Source: an uncultured Burkholderiales bacterium
GTDB lineage: Bacteria; Pseudomonadota; Gammaproteobacteria; Burkholderiales; Burkholderiaceae_C
Direction of reading: 5' to 3'
Assembly (NCBI GenBank): GCA_903822825.1
Contig: CAIJQQ010000016.1
Location: 62,001-126,000, forward strand
Length of the DNA: 64,000 nucleotides
Positions 14,776-22,642 of this stretch are shown piece by piece. The notes under the pieces are model-generated. The model did not search any database, was not told the DNA's origin, and saw only the letters and a program-made list of their open reading frames with translations. Position 1 is the stretch's first letter. Each line of letters starts with the position of its first letter. A program made the translations under genes and the position numbers.

Positions 14776-16677
14776 TCAGGTGCCGATCACGCCGCCGTCG
14801 CGTTTGCGGATCACCACATTGGCCGAGCGGGGACGCCCTTGGGGTTCGCGGTCCGGCCAGTTGGAGAACTGGCGCGGGTTTTTGGGGTCGCTGCGGTCGG
14901 TGGGCGTCTCGCCCGGGTGTTGTACGCTGATGAACAGGTTGCGGCCATCGGGGGTGAAGGCGATGCCGGTGATTTCGCAGTTGGTCGGGCCGGTCAGAAA
15001 GCGCCGTATCTCGCCCGTTTGTGGGTCGCAGGCCAGCATCTGGTTGTTGCCGATGGTCTTGAACTCGCCCTGGTACATCTGCGTGGCGTGCACGTCGGTC
15101 TGGATCCACAGCAGGCCATTGGGCGCAAAGCCCAGGCCGTCTGGGCAGCCAAAGATGTCGCCTTTGACATTGCCCTTGGCTTCGGCGCGCGGGTTGGCCG
15201 GGTCGCCCGCCAGCACCAAATGGTTCCATGAAAACTGCAGACCATCGTGGTCGCCGTCTTCGAGCCAACGGATGATTTGGCCCATGCTGTTGTTGGCACG
15301 CGGGTTGGCCGCATCCACCCCCGGATGACCGGCCTGGCCGCGTTGGCTGTTGTTGGTCAGGGTGCAGTACACCCAGCGCGAAGCGGTGTCGATGCTCAGC
15401 CATTCGGGGCGGTCCATTTGGGTGGCGCCCAGCAGGTCGCTGGCTTGTCGTGTTTTGATCAGCACCTCGCCTTGGTCGGCAAAGCCATTCGCCGCCGTCA
15501 AGGGGCCCTGGCCGTGCACCAGGGGAAGCCAAGCGCCGCGACCGTCAGCGTCAAAGCGCGCCACGTACAACGTGCCGTGGTCGAGCAGGCCTCGGTTGGC
15601 TTTGGCACCACCGGCTTGCATGCGGCCCGTGCTGACGAATTTGTAGATGTACTCAAAGCGCGCGTCTTCGCCCGAATACACCACGGCGCGCTGGTCGCGC
15701 GTCAGGGCCACCCACGCGCCTTCGTGCGCGGCGCGGCCAAGGGCCGTGCGCTTGACGGGGGTGCTGCTGGGGTCCATCGGGTCGACCTCGACCACCCAGC
15801 CAAAGCGGTTGGGTTCGTTGGGTGTGTGCGCCACTGCGAAACGGGGGTCGCCAGAGGCCCAGCCATACAGGCCTTTTTCTCGCAAACCCCAACGCTTGTG
15901 GTGCGGATCGATGTTCTTGCCACCGTCAAAATAAAACGCCCAGTTCTCCTCGCCCGACAGGTAGGTGCCCCAGGGCGTCTGGCTGCTGGCGCAGTTGTTG
16001 AGGGTGCCCAGCGTGGTGCGGCCTTGCGGGTCAGCGGCAGTGCGCAGCAGCGCGTGGCCTGCGGCCGGGCCGGTCATCTCAAAAGGCGTGCTCAGGGTGA
16101 AGCGGCGTGCATAAGGCGAGGGGCGCACCATCTCCCATTGCTGACCATGAAGTTTGGCCTCGTAGACCGACAGGCCGTGTGCGTTTTGCGATTTTTTGAC
16201 CTTGGCTGGGGTCATCGGCAAAAAGCCATCGGGGTGCAAGAGCCCATCGTCGGTGTATTCGTGGTTGAGCGCGATCAGGCCGTGGGTGGATGAGCCGCCC
16301 AGCGGGAAAAATGCCAGCCCGTCGTGGTGCATGCCCAACTGCACGGCCTGGTCTTCGGCGCTGTTGCTGGCGTCCATGCGAAAAGCAGGCATGCGCCCCT
16401 CAATGCCCACGGGTTCGCCCCATGCGGCAATCACTTGCGCCACATAACCCGGGGGCACCTGCAACGCATCGCCCATGCCCGGAGGGATGGCCGCAAAGCC
16501 CAGGCGAGGCGAGGCGCTGGAGCCCGCACTGGCGCAGCCACTCAAAGGTTGCAGCAATGTGGCCAGCGCCGAGACACCTGCGAGCTTGAGCACCGAGCGG
16601 CGCTGGGCCAACACGTCGTGGATCGAGGCGTTGCCCGAGCGGTTGCTGTCTTCCATGGTCGAGAAATCTTTGGCCAT
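14776..16677 (-). CDS. phoX: PhoX-family alkaline phosphatase, Tat-exported
   Basis: 633-aa PhoX (DUF839) protein, a calcium/iron-dependent phosphomonoesterase used in phosphate scavenging. The N-terminus has the twin-arginine signal QRRSVLKLAGVSALATLL, followed by LSGC, a possible lipobox. Family segments visible include FFPLGGSSTHGLIALNHEYTDDGLLH, NNCASSQTPWGTYLSGEENW, VEVDPMDPSSTPVKRTALGRAAHEGA and VYSGEDARFEYIYKFVS. The start MAKDFSTMEDS places the twin arginine near residue 27. A canonical Pho box was not found in the short divergent gap shared with the peptidase gene. The C-terminus (KRDGGVIGT) is intact. Confidence 0.92.
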   Translation of the reverse strand: MAKDFSTMEDSNRSGNASIHDVLAQRRSVLKLAGVSALATLLQPLSGCASAGSSASPRLGFAAIPPGMGDALQVPPGYVAQVIAAWGEPVGIEGRMPAFRMDASNSAEDQAVQLGMHHDGLAFFPLGGSSTHGLIALNHEYTDDGLLHPDGFLPMTPAKVKKSQNAHGLSVYEAKLHGQQWEMVRPSPYARRFTLSTPFEMTGPAAGHALLRTAADPQGRTTLGTLNNCASSQTPWGTYLSGEENWAFYFDGGKNIDPHHKRWGLREKGLYGWASGDPRFAVAHTPNEPNRFGWVVEVDPMDPSSTPVKRTALGRAAHEGAWVALTRDQRAVVYSGEDARFEYIYKFVSTGRMQAGGAKANRGLLDHGTLYVARFDADGRGAWLPLVHGQGPLTAANGFADQGEVLIKTRQASDLLGATQMDRPEWLSIDTASRWVYCTLTNNSQRGQAGHPGVDAANPRANNSMGQIIRWLEDGDHDGLQFSWNHLVLAGDPANPRAEAKGNVKGDIFGCPDGLGFAPNGLLWIQTDVHATQMYQGEFKTIGNNQMLACDPQTGEIRRFLTGPTNCEITGIAFTPDGRNLFISVQHPGETPTDRSDPKNPRQFSNWPDREPQGRPRSANVVIRKRDGGVIGT

Positions 16678-16761
16678 CGCGTTATGCTCTTGAGAATGGT
16701 TTGGCAAGTGTCTTTGGATGGTTGCCACATTACAAGCCCCCGATGTCACATGGATGAAAGC

Positions 16762-17418
16762 ATGCGCATTCTGATCACCGGTTTCGAGCCCTTTGGTGGG
16801 CAAAGCATCAACCCTTCATGGGAAGTGGCACGCGTCTTGGCGGGTTTGCATTTCCCGCAGGCCCAGGTGCAGGCCATCGAGCTGCCTTGCGTGTTTGCAA
16901 AAGCCGCACTGGCTTTGACGTGCGCCTTGGATGAGGTCCAGCCCGACATCGTGTTGGCGCTGGGGCAGGCCCAGGGGCGCAGCGATATATCGGTCGAGCG
17001 CGTGGCCATCAACATCATGGACGCGCGCATCGCCGACAACGCAGGCGCCCAGCCGATCGACCAGCCCGTGGTCTCACCCGGCCCTGCGGCGTACTTCAGC
17101 ACCTTGCCCATCAAGCACTTGGTGACACGCATCCGTGCGGCGGGCTTTCCTGCCACGGTCTCACAAACGGCGGGCACCTTCGTTTGCAACCAAGTGTTTT
17201 ATGCCTTGCAGCACGCGCTTGTTGGGCGGCACGGGCGCAGCGGCTTTGTGCACTTGCCCCTGTTGCCTGAGCAGGCCGCGCATTGGCCTGGCCCGGCCAT
17301 GCCCAGCATGCCAATGGAGACCCAGGTGGCCGCCTTGCGTTGTGCGCTCACATGTTTGCTCGATGGCTCGGCGCCTGCCGCAGAGGATGTGAAGATCGGT
17401 GGCGGCGCATTGAACTGA
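16762..17418 (+). CDS. pcp: pyrrolidone-carboxylate peptidase
   Basis: 218-aa cysteine peptidase that removes N-terminal pyroglutamate from peptides. It opens with MRILITGFEPFGGQSINPSWEVA, the family signature. The catalytic residues are visible as the glutamate in DISVERVAIN, the cysteine in TAGTFVCNQVFYALQH and the histidine in SGFVHLPLLPEQ. I start at MRILITG; an in-frame ATG four codons earlier (MDES) is possible. It is divergent from phoX. Confidence 0.93.
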   Translation: MRILITGFEPFGGQSINPSWEVARVLAGLHFPQAQVQAIELPCVFAKAALALTCALDEVQPDIVLALGQAQGRSDISVERVAINIMDARIADNAGAQPIDQPVVSPGPAAYFSTLPIKHLVTRIRAAGFPATVSQTAGTFVCNQVFYALQHALVGRHGRSGFVHLPLLPEQAAHWPGPAMPSMPMETQVAALRCALTCLLDGSAPAAEDVKIGGGALN

Positions 17419-17763
17419 GGGTTGTTCGCCCAAGAGAATGGTGATTTGTGCCTGTGTGGGCGAGGTGGCGCACAGACCCACGTCCGGCTGTGTCGGATGC
17501 TCAGGACTTCACAAGAAAGGCCGCGACTTATGACCGACCCAGAACCGTTCAGCTTGGCGATGCTGCGGGTGTTGCAAACCACCCGGAGCGCTTGGGCGCA
17601 AGCGCCTGCAGTGGCTTTGGCGGCTGCGCAGCCCGCGCCCTGCAAACTCAGCAGCCTTTGCATCAGGCGCCAGCGCATGGCGATTGGCCGACCCGCGCCT
17701 TGGGGTTTGCCAGTGGTGTCCCACGCCGTCCGGCATCCCTGAGTCGTGTGCCCTCAGGACGCC
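17419..17763. other. 345-bp gap with no recognisable gene
   Basis: Between pcp and the DUF1003 gene. Open frames exist on both strands (for example a plus ORF ending MTDPEPFSLAMLRVLQ... and a minus ORF) but none shows a domain, a ribosome-binding site or convincing composition. It may be a decayed gene. No terminator with a U-tract was seen after pcp. Confidence 0.4.
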
Positions 17764-18312
17764 ATGACGGGCCAAGCGAGGGACCTGCCAGTCACCATTT
17801 CGGCTGAAGACGCCCAACAATTGGCGTTGCTGCGAAAGCACCGCCGTGTGCACAGGCGCAAACAACCCGCCAAAGTGGCTGCGGAAATCGCGCACTTTGA
17901 AGCGCCACCCCTCACGCGGGGTCAAAAGCTGGCCGACCAGGTGGCAGCCACCATCGGCTCCTGGCGCTTCATTGCGCTGCAGACCACGGCCATCGCGGTC
18001 TGGATCACGGGCAACGCCTTGGCTGGACCCAACGCTTGGGACCCGTACCCCTTCATCTTGCTGAATTTGCTGCTGTCTTTTCAGGCGGCGTAAACGGCAC
18101 CCGCCATCATGATGAGCCAAAACCGCCAGTCGGAGCTGGACAGGCGCCATGCCCAAAACGATTACGAAATCAACGTGAAGGCCGAGCTCGAGATCGAATT
18201 GCTGCACGAAAAAATCGACCTCATGAAAGAAAAAGAGCTGCTGGCCCTGACGCAGGCGGTGCGCGATCTCTCCGCGCAGCTCGAACAGATCTCAGCACGC
18301 GTGGGCCGTTGA
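17764..18312 (+). pseudogene. DUF1003 membrane protein, interrupted by an in-frame TAA
   Basis: The first part (MTGQARDLPVT... to FILLNLLLSFQAA) and the second (TAPAIMMSQNRQSELDRRHAQNDYEINVKAELEIELL...) are in the same frame, separated only by a TAA at 18091-18093. Together they form a standard DUF1003 protein of about 182 aa: a cytoplasmic N-terminus, two membrane helices (IALQTTAIAVWITGNAL and FILLNLLLSFQAA), then a conserved MMSQNRQ segment and a C-terminal coiled coil. In the family the stop position is normally Tyr (FQAAYTAP), so one base change from TAC or TAT explains it. As written, translation gives a 109-aa truncated product. It could also be a sequencing error. Confidence 0.8.
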
Positions 18313-18334
18313 GGCCACAGCACGCTGTGCTCGC

Positions 18335-18874
18335 TCAGGGCGTGCTGGTTTCGATTTTGTTCAAATCAAAACCCAAAGTGGCCAATTGCTGGAGCAATTG
18401 TTCATATGTGGCGCGTGGCAGGCTGGGTGTGCGCGAGAGAACCCACAGGTATTGCCTCGAAGGCTCGCTCACGATGGACCACTGGTACTGAGGGTCGATG
18501 GCAATGACCCAGTAGTCGCCCCAGACCATGGGGATGAAGGCGAGCCACTCGGGCGCAAAGCGCACCTTGAGCTGCGGCGACGTGGCCCCACCGATTTGCC
18601 GTGCCACACCCACGGCTTCGTTCCATTCACCGTTGGCCATCTTGCAGCGGTTGACCACCTGCACCCGACCAGCCTCCAGCACGCTGTACTGCGCGCTGGT
18701 GCTGCTGACGCACCTGCGCTGAAACCACGCCGGGTATTTGGCGATCTCGTACCAGGTGCCCATGTAGCGCGGCACGTCGAGCGTGGGGATGGTGCCCAAG
18801 GGGGCCAGCGCTTGCGCTTGCGCGCCGAGGCTCAAGAGCGCCAGCCAGACAATTTTCATAAAAAAGCGGCGCAT
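18335..18874 (-). CDS. blc: outer-membrane lipocalin-family protein (Blc-like)
   Basis: 179-aa bacterial lipocalin. After a signal peptide (FFMKIVWLALLSLGAQAQA) comes the lipocalin signature DVPRYMGTWYEIAKYPAWFQ, then CKMANGEWNEAVGVAR, LKVRFAPEWLAFIPMVWGDYWVIAID and a late RTPSLPRATYEQLLQQL, in the order seen in Blc. E. coli Blc has a lipobox; here no clear lipobox cysteine is present, so the protein may be periplasmic rather than anchored. The start is two bases after the SDR stop, implying coupling. An internal start at MKIVWL is also possible. Confidence 0.88.
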   Translation of the reverse strand: MRRFFMKIVWLALLSLGAQAQALAPLGTIPTLDVPRYMGTWYEIAKYPAWFQRRCVSSTSAQYSVLEAGRVQVVNRCKMANGEWNEAVGVARQIGGATSPQLKVRFAPEWLAFIPMVWGDYWVIAIDPQYQWSIVSEPSRQYLWVLSRTPSLPRATYEQLLQQLATLGFDLNKIETSTP

Positions 18875-18876
18875 GC

Positions 18877-19671
18877 TCACACCACAATCGGGCTGAGCGC
18901 GCCGTCCATGCTCATGCACACCCCGGTGATGTAGCTGGCCTTGCTCGACGCCAGAAAGACCACCGCATGGGCGATTTCTTCGGGTTGGGCCATGCGCCCC
19001 AGCGGGATGCGCGCGACCGATTGCTCCAGCGCTTCTTCGGTGCTGATGCCTTTGACTTTTGCATCGGCAGCCAGGCCTTCTTGCAGGCGGTCGGTCAGGG
19101 TCAAACCTGGGTTGACGGCGTTCACCCGGATGCCTTGCGGGGCGTAGGCTGCCGCCAGCCCAGCGCTGGCCAGCATCAGGGCCGCGTTGGCCGCGCCGCC
19201 TGGGATGTGGATGGGACTGGCCACCTTGCCGCCATTGCCCACCACGTTGACGATGCTGCCCGTGCCGCGCGCGGCCATGCGTTTGATCACCGGGTCGATC
19301 ATGTGGATGTAGCTGAAGTACTTGGCCTGCATCGCCTCAGCCCAGGCTTGGGGTGTCAGCTCTTGGGCGGGGGTGCGCTTGGCCGCGCCTGCCGAGTTCA
19401 CCAGCACGTCCACCGGGCCGAGCGCTGCTTCGGCCGCTTGCAGCGCGCTCACGGCCGCCGCGCTGTCACGCAGGTCGGCGGCATGGGTGCTGATCTGAGC
19501 GTTCGGAAACTGTGCCAGCAAAGTCTGGCGAGCTGCGTCCAGGTTGGCGCTCTGGCGCGAGACCAGGCTGAGCCGGGCGCCTTCCTCCAAAAAGGATTGC
19601 GCGCAAGCCAGGCCAATGCCTTTGCTGCCGCCAGTGATGAGGATGTGCTTGTCGCGAAGGTGCAGGTCCAT
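18877..19671 (-). CDS. SDR-fold protein lacking the canonical YxxxK pair
   Basis: 264-aa short-chain dehydrogenase/reductase fold. The cofactor motif is TGGSKGIGLACAQSF, followed by DVLVNSAGAAKRTP, and the C-terminus has RVNAVNPGLTLTDRL and FLASSKASYITGVCMSMDGAL. Where an active SDR has Ser...YxxxK, this one reads SIVNVVGNGGKVASPIHIPGGAANAALML, with no tyrosine and no lysine at the aligned place. It may therefore bind a nucleotide without classical catalysis. It is followed by the lipocalin gene and is divergent from the PEP mutase-family gene. Confidence 0.82.
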   Translation of the reverse strand: MDLHLRDKHILITGGSKGIGLACAQSFLEEGARLSLVSRQSANLDAARQTLLAQFPNAQISTHAADLRDSAAAVSALQAAEAALGPVDVLVNSAGAAKRTPAQELTPQAWAEAMQAKYFSYIHMIDPVIKRMAARGTGSIVNVVGNGGKVASPIHIPGGAANAALMLASAGLAAAYAPQGIRVNAVNPGLTLTDRLQEGLAADAKVKGISTEEALEQSVARIPLGRMAQPEEIAHAVVFLASSKASYITGVCMSMDGALSPIVV

Positions 19672-19739
19672 GGGGGGCTCTTTTGTTGAAATGCGCCAAT
19701 TCCCGAACATTTAACCACCGAACCCAAGGCCCCTCTGTC

Positions 19740-20612
19740 ATGAATGCCACACCCTCTGCGCTGCGCGCGCGACTGAACCAACCCGGCCTGGTCGTGGCCC
19801 CCGGCGTGTTCGACATGGTCTCGCTGCGACTGGCCGACACCTTCGGCTTTGACGCCCTGTACATGACGGGCTATGGCACCGTCGCCTCGCACATGGGCTT
19901 GCCCGATGCAGGCTTGGCCACTTACTCAGACATGGTGGGTCGCGTCACGGCCATGGCCGGCATGGCCCGCGCGCCACTCATTGCAGACGCGGATACGGGT
20001 TATGGCGGCTTGCTCAACATGCGCCACACCATCCGTGGCTACGAGGCCGCGGGTGCGGCGGCCATCCAGCTCGAAGACCAGGAGTTCCCCAAGAAATGCG
20101 GCCACACCCCCGGCCGCCGTGTGATCCCGCTGCAAGACATGGTGCGCAAGATCCGCGTGGCGGCCGACTCGCGCGAGTCCAAAGACTTTTTGATCATTGC
20201 CCGCACCGATGCCCGCACCTCGCTGGGCCTGGACGAGGCCTTGCGCCGCGCCGAGGCTTACGCCAAAGCCGGGGCCGACATTTTGTTTGTGGAGTCGCCC
20301 GAGTCCGAAGAAGAGATGCGCCGCATTGGACAAAGCTTTGATGTGCCGCTGGTGGCCAACATGGTCGAGCGCGGGCGCACCCCCGTGCTCTCACAGGCCG
20401 AGCTCGAATCCATCGGCTACAAGATCGCCATTTTCCCGGTCACGGCCTTGCTCGCTTCAGTGCAGGCCATGACCGCGGTGTACCAGCAGTTCAAGCAGCA
20501 CGGCTCATCTGCGGGCGGGCAGACCCCGCTGTACGATTTTGGCGATCTCACGAGGCTCATGGGCTTTGAAGACGTCTGGGCGTTTGAAAAACGTTACGCT
20601 GAAACCGAATAA
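19740..20612 (+). CDS. isocitrate lyase/PEP mutase family enzyme
   Basis: 290-aa TIM-barrel enzyme of the isocitrate lyase/phosphoenolpyruvate mutase superfamily. The signatures are DADTGYGG (Mg-binding acidic residues), QLEDQEFPKKCGHTPGR with the catalytic KKCGH loop cysteine, and ARTDAR. The length and motifs fit 2-methylisocitrate lyase/oxaloacetate decarboxylase-like members rather than true isocitrate lyase. The acid substrate is not predictable. It is followed 26 bp later by a Bug receptor gene on the same strand, which suggests uptake and cleavage of the same carboxylate. The start MNATPSALRARL is the most N-terminal credible one. Confidence 0.85.
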   Translation: MNATPSALRARLNQPGLVVAPGVFDMVSLRLADTFGFDALYMTGYGTVASHMGLPDAGLATYSDMVGRVTAMAGMARAPLIADADTGYGGLLNMRHTIRGYEAAGAAAIQLEDQEFPKKCGHTPGRRVIPLQDMVRKIRVAADSRESKDFLIIARTDARTSLGLDEALRRAEAYAKAGADILFVESPESEEEMRRIGQSFDVPLVANMVERGRTPVLSQAELESIGYKIAIFPVTALLASVQAMTAVYQQFKQHGSSAGGQTPLYDFGDLTRLMGFEDVWAFEKRYAETE

Positions 20613-20638
20613 TGCCCATCTGAAAACAGGAGTCACGC

Positions 20639-21625
20639 ATGCACCAACAACTTCGCCGTACATGGCTTTGGGGGGCGTTGGCAGTTGTTGTCGCGCTCGG
20701 CTTGAGCACAGGCGCACAAGCCCAGAGCTATCCCGCCAAACCGATCCGGCTGGTGGTGCCTTTCACGCCAGGGGGCGTGACCGACACCAGTGGCCGCTTG
20801 ATCGCCGAGCAGCTGTCCAAGCGGCTCGGACAGCAGGTCATTGTCGACAACAAGCCTGGCGCTTCGGGCAACATTGGCACGCAGATGGTGTCTGCGGCCG
20901 AACCCGATGGCTACACCTTGCTGCTGGGCTTTGACGGCACCATGGTGATCAACCCGCACGTGTTTCCCAAAGTCGGTTTTGACACGGTGAAAGACTTTGC
21001 CCCGATTGGCAAGATTGGCGACGCGGTGTTGATTTTGGTGTCGCATCCGGGCTTTGCGGCCAAGAGCCTGAAGGACGTGATCGCCCTGTCCAAAACACAG
21101 CCGGGGGGCTTGTCCTATGGCACCTCGGGCACGGGCGGCACGCCGCACATCGCAGGCGAGCTGCTCAAGCTGCGCACGGGCGCCAACCTCACCCACATTC
21201 CCTACAAGGGCGGCGGCCAGGCCATGACCGATGTGCTGGGCGGCAACATCCCGCTGGTATACACCGCCATTGCCGGGGCCATCCCGCATGTGAAGTCCGG
21301 CAAGCTGCACCCGGTGGCGGTCTCGAGCGCCAAGCGTGCTTCCTCACTGCCCGATGTCCAGACTTTCATCGAGAACGGCGTGGCCGATTTTGAAAGCAAC
21401 TCGTGGGTGGCGCTGCTGGCGCCAGCCAAGACGCCCCGAGCCATCGTTGACCGGCTGAATGCCGAACTGAACGCGGTGCTGAACGATCCGGAAGCGCGTG
21501 AACGGCTGAACGGCATGGGCATCACCGCCACACCCGGCACGCCCGAGAAGTTGGGCGAAGAGATCAAGCGCGATCTGGCGCGTTACGGCCAGGTGGTCAA
21601 AGCGGCCAACATCAAGGCCGAATGA
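20639..21625 (+). CDS. Bug-family tripartite tricarboxylate transporter receptor
   Basis: 328-aa periplasmic binding protein with signal peptide LRRTWLWGALAVVVALGLSTGAQAQ. The Bug pattern is clear: KPIRLVVPFTPGGVTDTSGRLIAEQLSKRLGQQVIVDNKPGASGNIGTQMV, then LSYGTSGTGGTPHIAGELLK and THIPYKGGGQAMTDVLGG. No TctAB permease gene is nearby, as is common for orphan Bug receptors. The position after the PEP mutase-family gene suggests a carboxylate ligand. Confidence 0.9.
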   Translation: MHQQLRRTWLWGALAVVVALGLSTGAQAQSYPAKPIRLVVPFTPGGVTDTSGRLIAEQLSKRLGQQVIVDNKPGASGNIGTQMVSAAEPDGYTLLLGFDGTMVINPHVFPKVGFDTVKDFAPIGKIGDAVLILVSHPGFAAKSLKDVIALSKTQPGGLSYGTSGTGGTPHIAGELLKLRTGANLTHIPYKGGGQAMTDVLGGNIPLVYTAIAGAIPHVKSGKLHPVAVSSAKRASSLPDVQTFIENGVADFESNSWVALLAPAKTPRAIVDRLNAELNAVLNDPEARERLNGMGITATPGTPEKLGEEIKRDLARYGQVVKAANIKAE

Positions 21626-21660
21626 TCCGCGCTTGAAAGCGTGGCTGGGCCCTGCAGGCT

Positions 21661-22449
21661 TCAAGGCCTGTGCGGCGCGGCTTTCAGGCTGCGCACCAGC
21701 GGCTGGGCCAGCCGCTCACCCTCTTGCTGCCAAAAGGCCGGGTCGGCCCCTTCGATGCGGGTGATCGCGTTGCCCATGTGAGCCGCTGCCGCGGCCCGTG
21801 CCCCTTGCGGATCCCCCGCCTGCACGGCCTTCACGATGGCTTCGTGCTCCGACTTCACCTGAGCGGCAAAGTCCATGCGGCGCGCTTCGTTGGCGCGGGT
21901 CACCTGGGTGGCACCCAACAGAAATTGGCCCAGGTATTCGAGGGTCTGAATGAGAAAAGGGTTGCGCGCCGCGTCGGCAATTGCCCTGTGAAGCTGCATG
22001 TCTTGGACCGCGCCATCGGCGCCCGCCAGCACGGCGGCATCGAGCGCCTGCATGGCTTGGTCGATTTGTTGCAGGTCCGCCGGGGTGCGGCGCTGCGCGG
22101 CCAGGGCCGCGACTTCGGCTTCGAGGGCGCGGCGCACTTCCACCATCTGGACCACAGCTTCTTTGGAGGCGGCATGGTGCGCTTCGAAGTGCAGGGGTGC
22201 AAACGGCGCTTGCGTGCTCACAAACACGCCGCTGCCTTGGCGTGAGTCCACCAGCCCGATGGATTTGAGGCGCGAGACGGCTTCGCGCACCACGGTGCGG
22301 CTGACGTGGAACTGCTCTGCCAGCCGGGCCTCGGTGGGCAGTTTGTCGCCGGGCACCAACGCGCCGCGGCGGATTTCGGCCTCCAACTGCTCGGCCACTT
22401 GGTTGGAGAGCCGGGCACCAGAGGACACGGGGATGAAGTTTGGGCTCAT
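21661..22449 (-). CDS. GntR-family regulator, FadR/FCD subfamily
   Basis: 262-aa transcription regulator. The winged-helix domain has LPTEARLAEQFHVSRTVVREAVSRLKSIGLVDSRQGSGVFV (residues about 35-75), and the C-terminal all-helical FCD ligand domain has VVQMVEVRRALEAEVAALAA, DMQLHRAIADAARNPFL and SEHEAIVKAV...ARAAAAAHM. FCD regulators usually sense a carboxylic acid and repress neighbouring catabolic genes. It is divergent from the FAD hydroxylase gene at 22643. A TTGTCATACAA palindrome 5 bp before its start is a candidate auto-operator. I start at MSPNFIPVSSG; the upstream residues are not family-like. Confidence 0.88.
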   Translation of the reverse strand: MSPNFIPVSSGARLSNQVAEQLEAEIRRGALVPGDKLPTEARLAEQFHVSRTVVREAVSRLKSIGLVDSRQGSGVFVSTQAPFAPLHFEAHHAASKEAVVQMVEVRRALEAEVAALAAQRRTPADLQQIDQAMQALDAAVLAGADGAVQDMQLHRAIADAARNPFLIQTLEYLGQFLLGATQVTRANEARRMDFAAQVKSEHEAIVKAVQAGDPQGARAAAAAHMGNAITRIEGADPAFWQQEGERLAQPLVRSLKAAPHRP

Positions 22450-22453
22450 GCAG

Positions 22454-22464
22454 TTGTCATACAA
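22454..22464. promoter_or_regulatory. candidate GntR operator
   Basis: TTGT-CAT-ACAA, an 11-base palindrome just upstream of the GntR start, in the gap shared with the divergent hydroxylase gene. FCD-type GntR sites are often short palindromes of this form. A related TTGTCATGAAA lies near 22526. Binding is a prediction. Confidence 0.4.
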
Positions 22465-22642
22465 AAAACAAGCCGAGCATACCCCTGTGGGAGCTGGCGT
22501 GCACGCCCGTGGCATTGCGGGTTTGTCATGAAATTTGCCGAGGGATGAAATTACGGATAGGTGAATTGATTTATCTATAGTAAATTATCGTCTCGCGGAC
22601 AATGGCGATCAAGCCGCCGCACTTGAAACAAGGAGGCACCCC

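Noticed and set aside
16678-16761. A Pho box in the phoX-pcp divergent gap.
   Set aside because: Segments such as TGTGACAT and TTGTAATG resemble half-sites, but there are no two direct repeats with the correct spacing.
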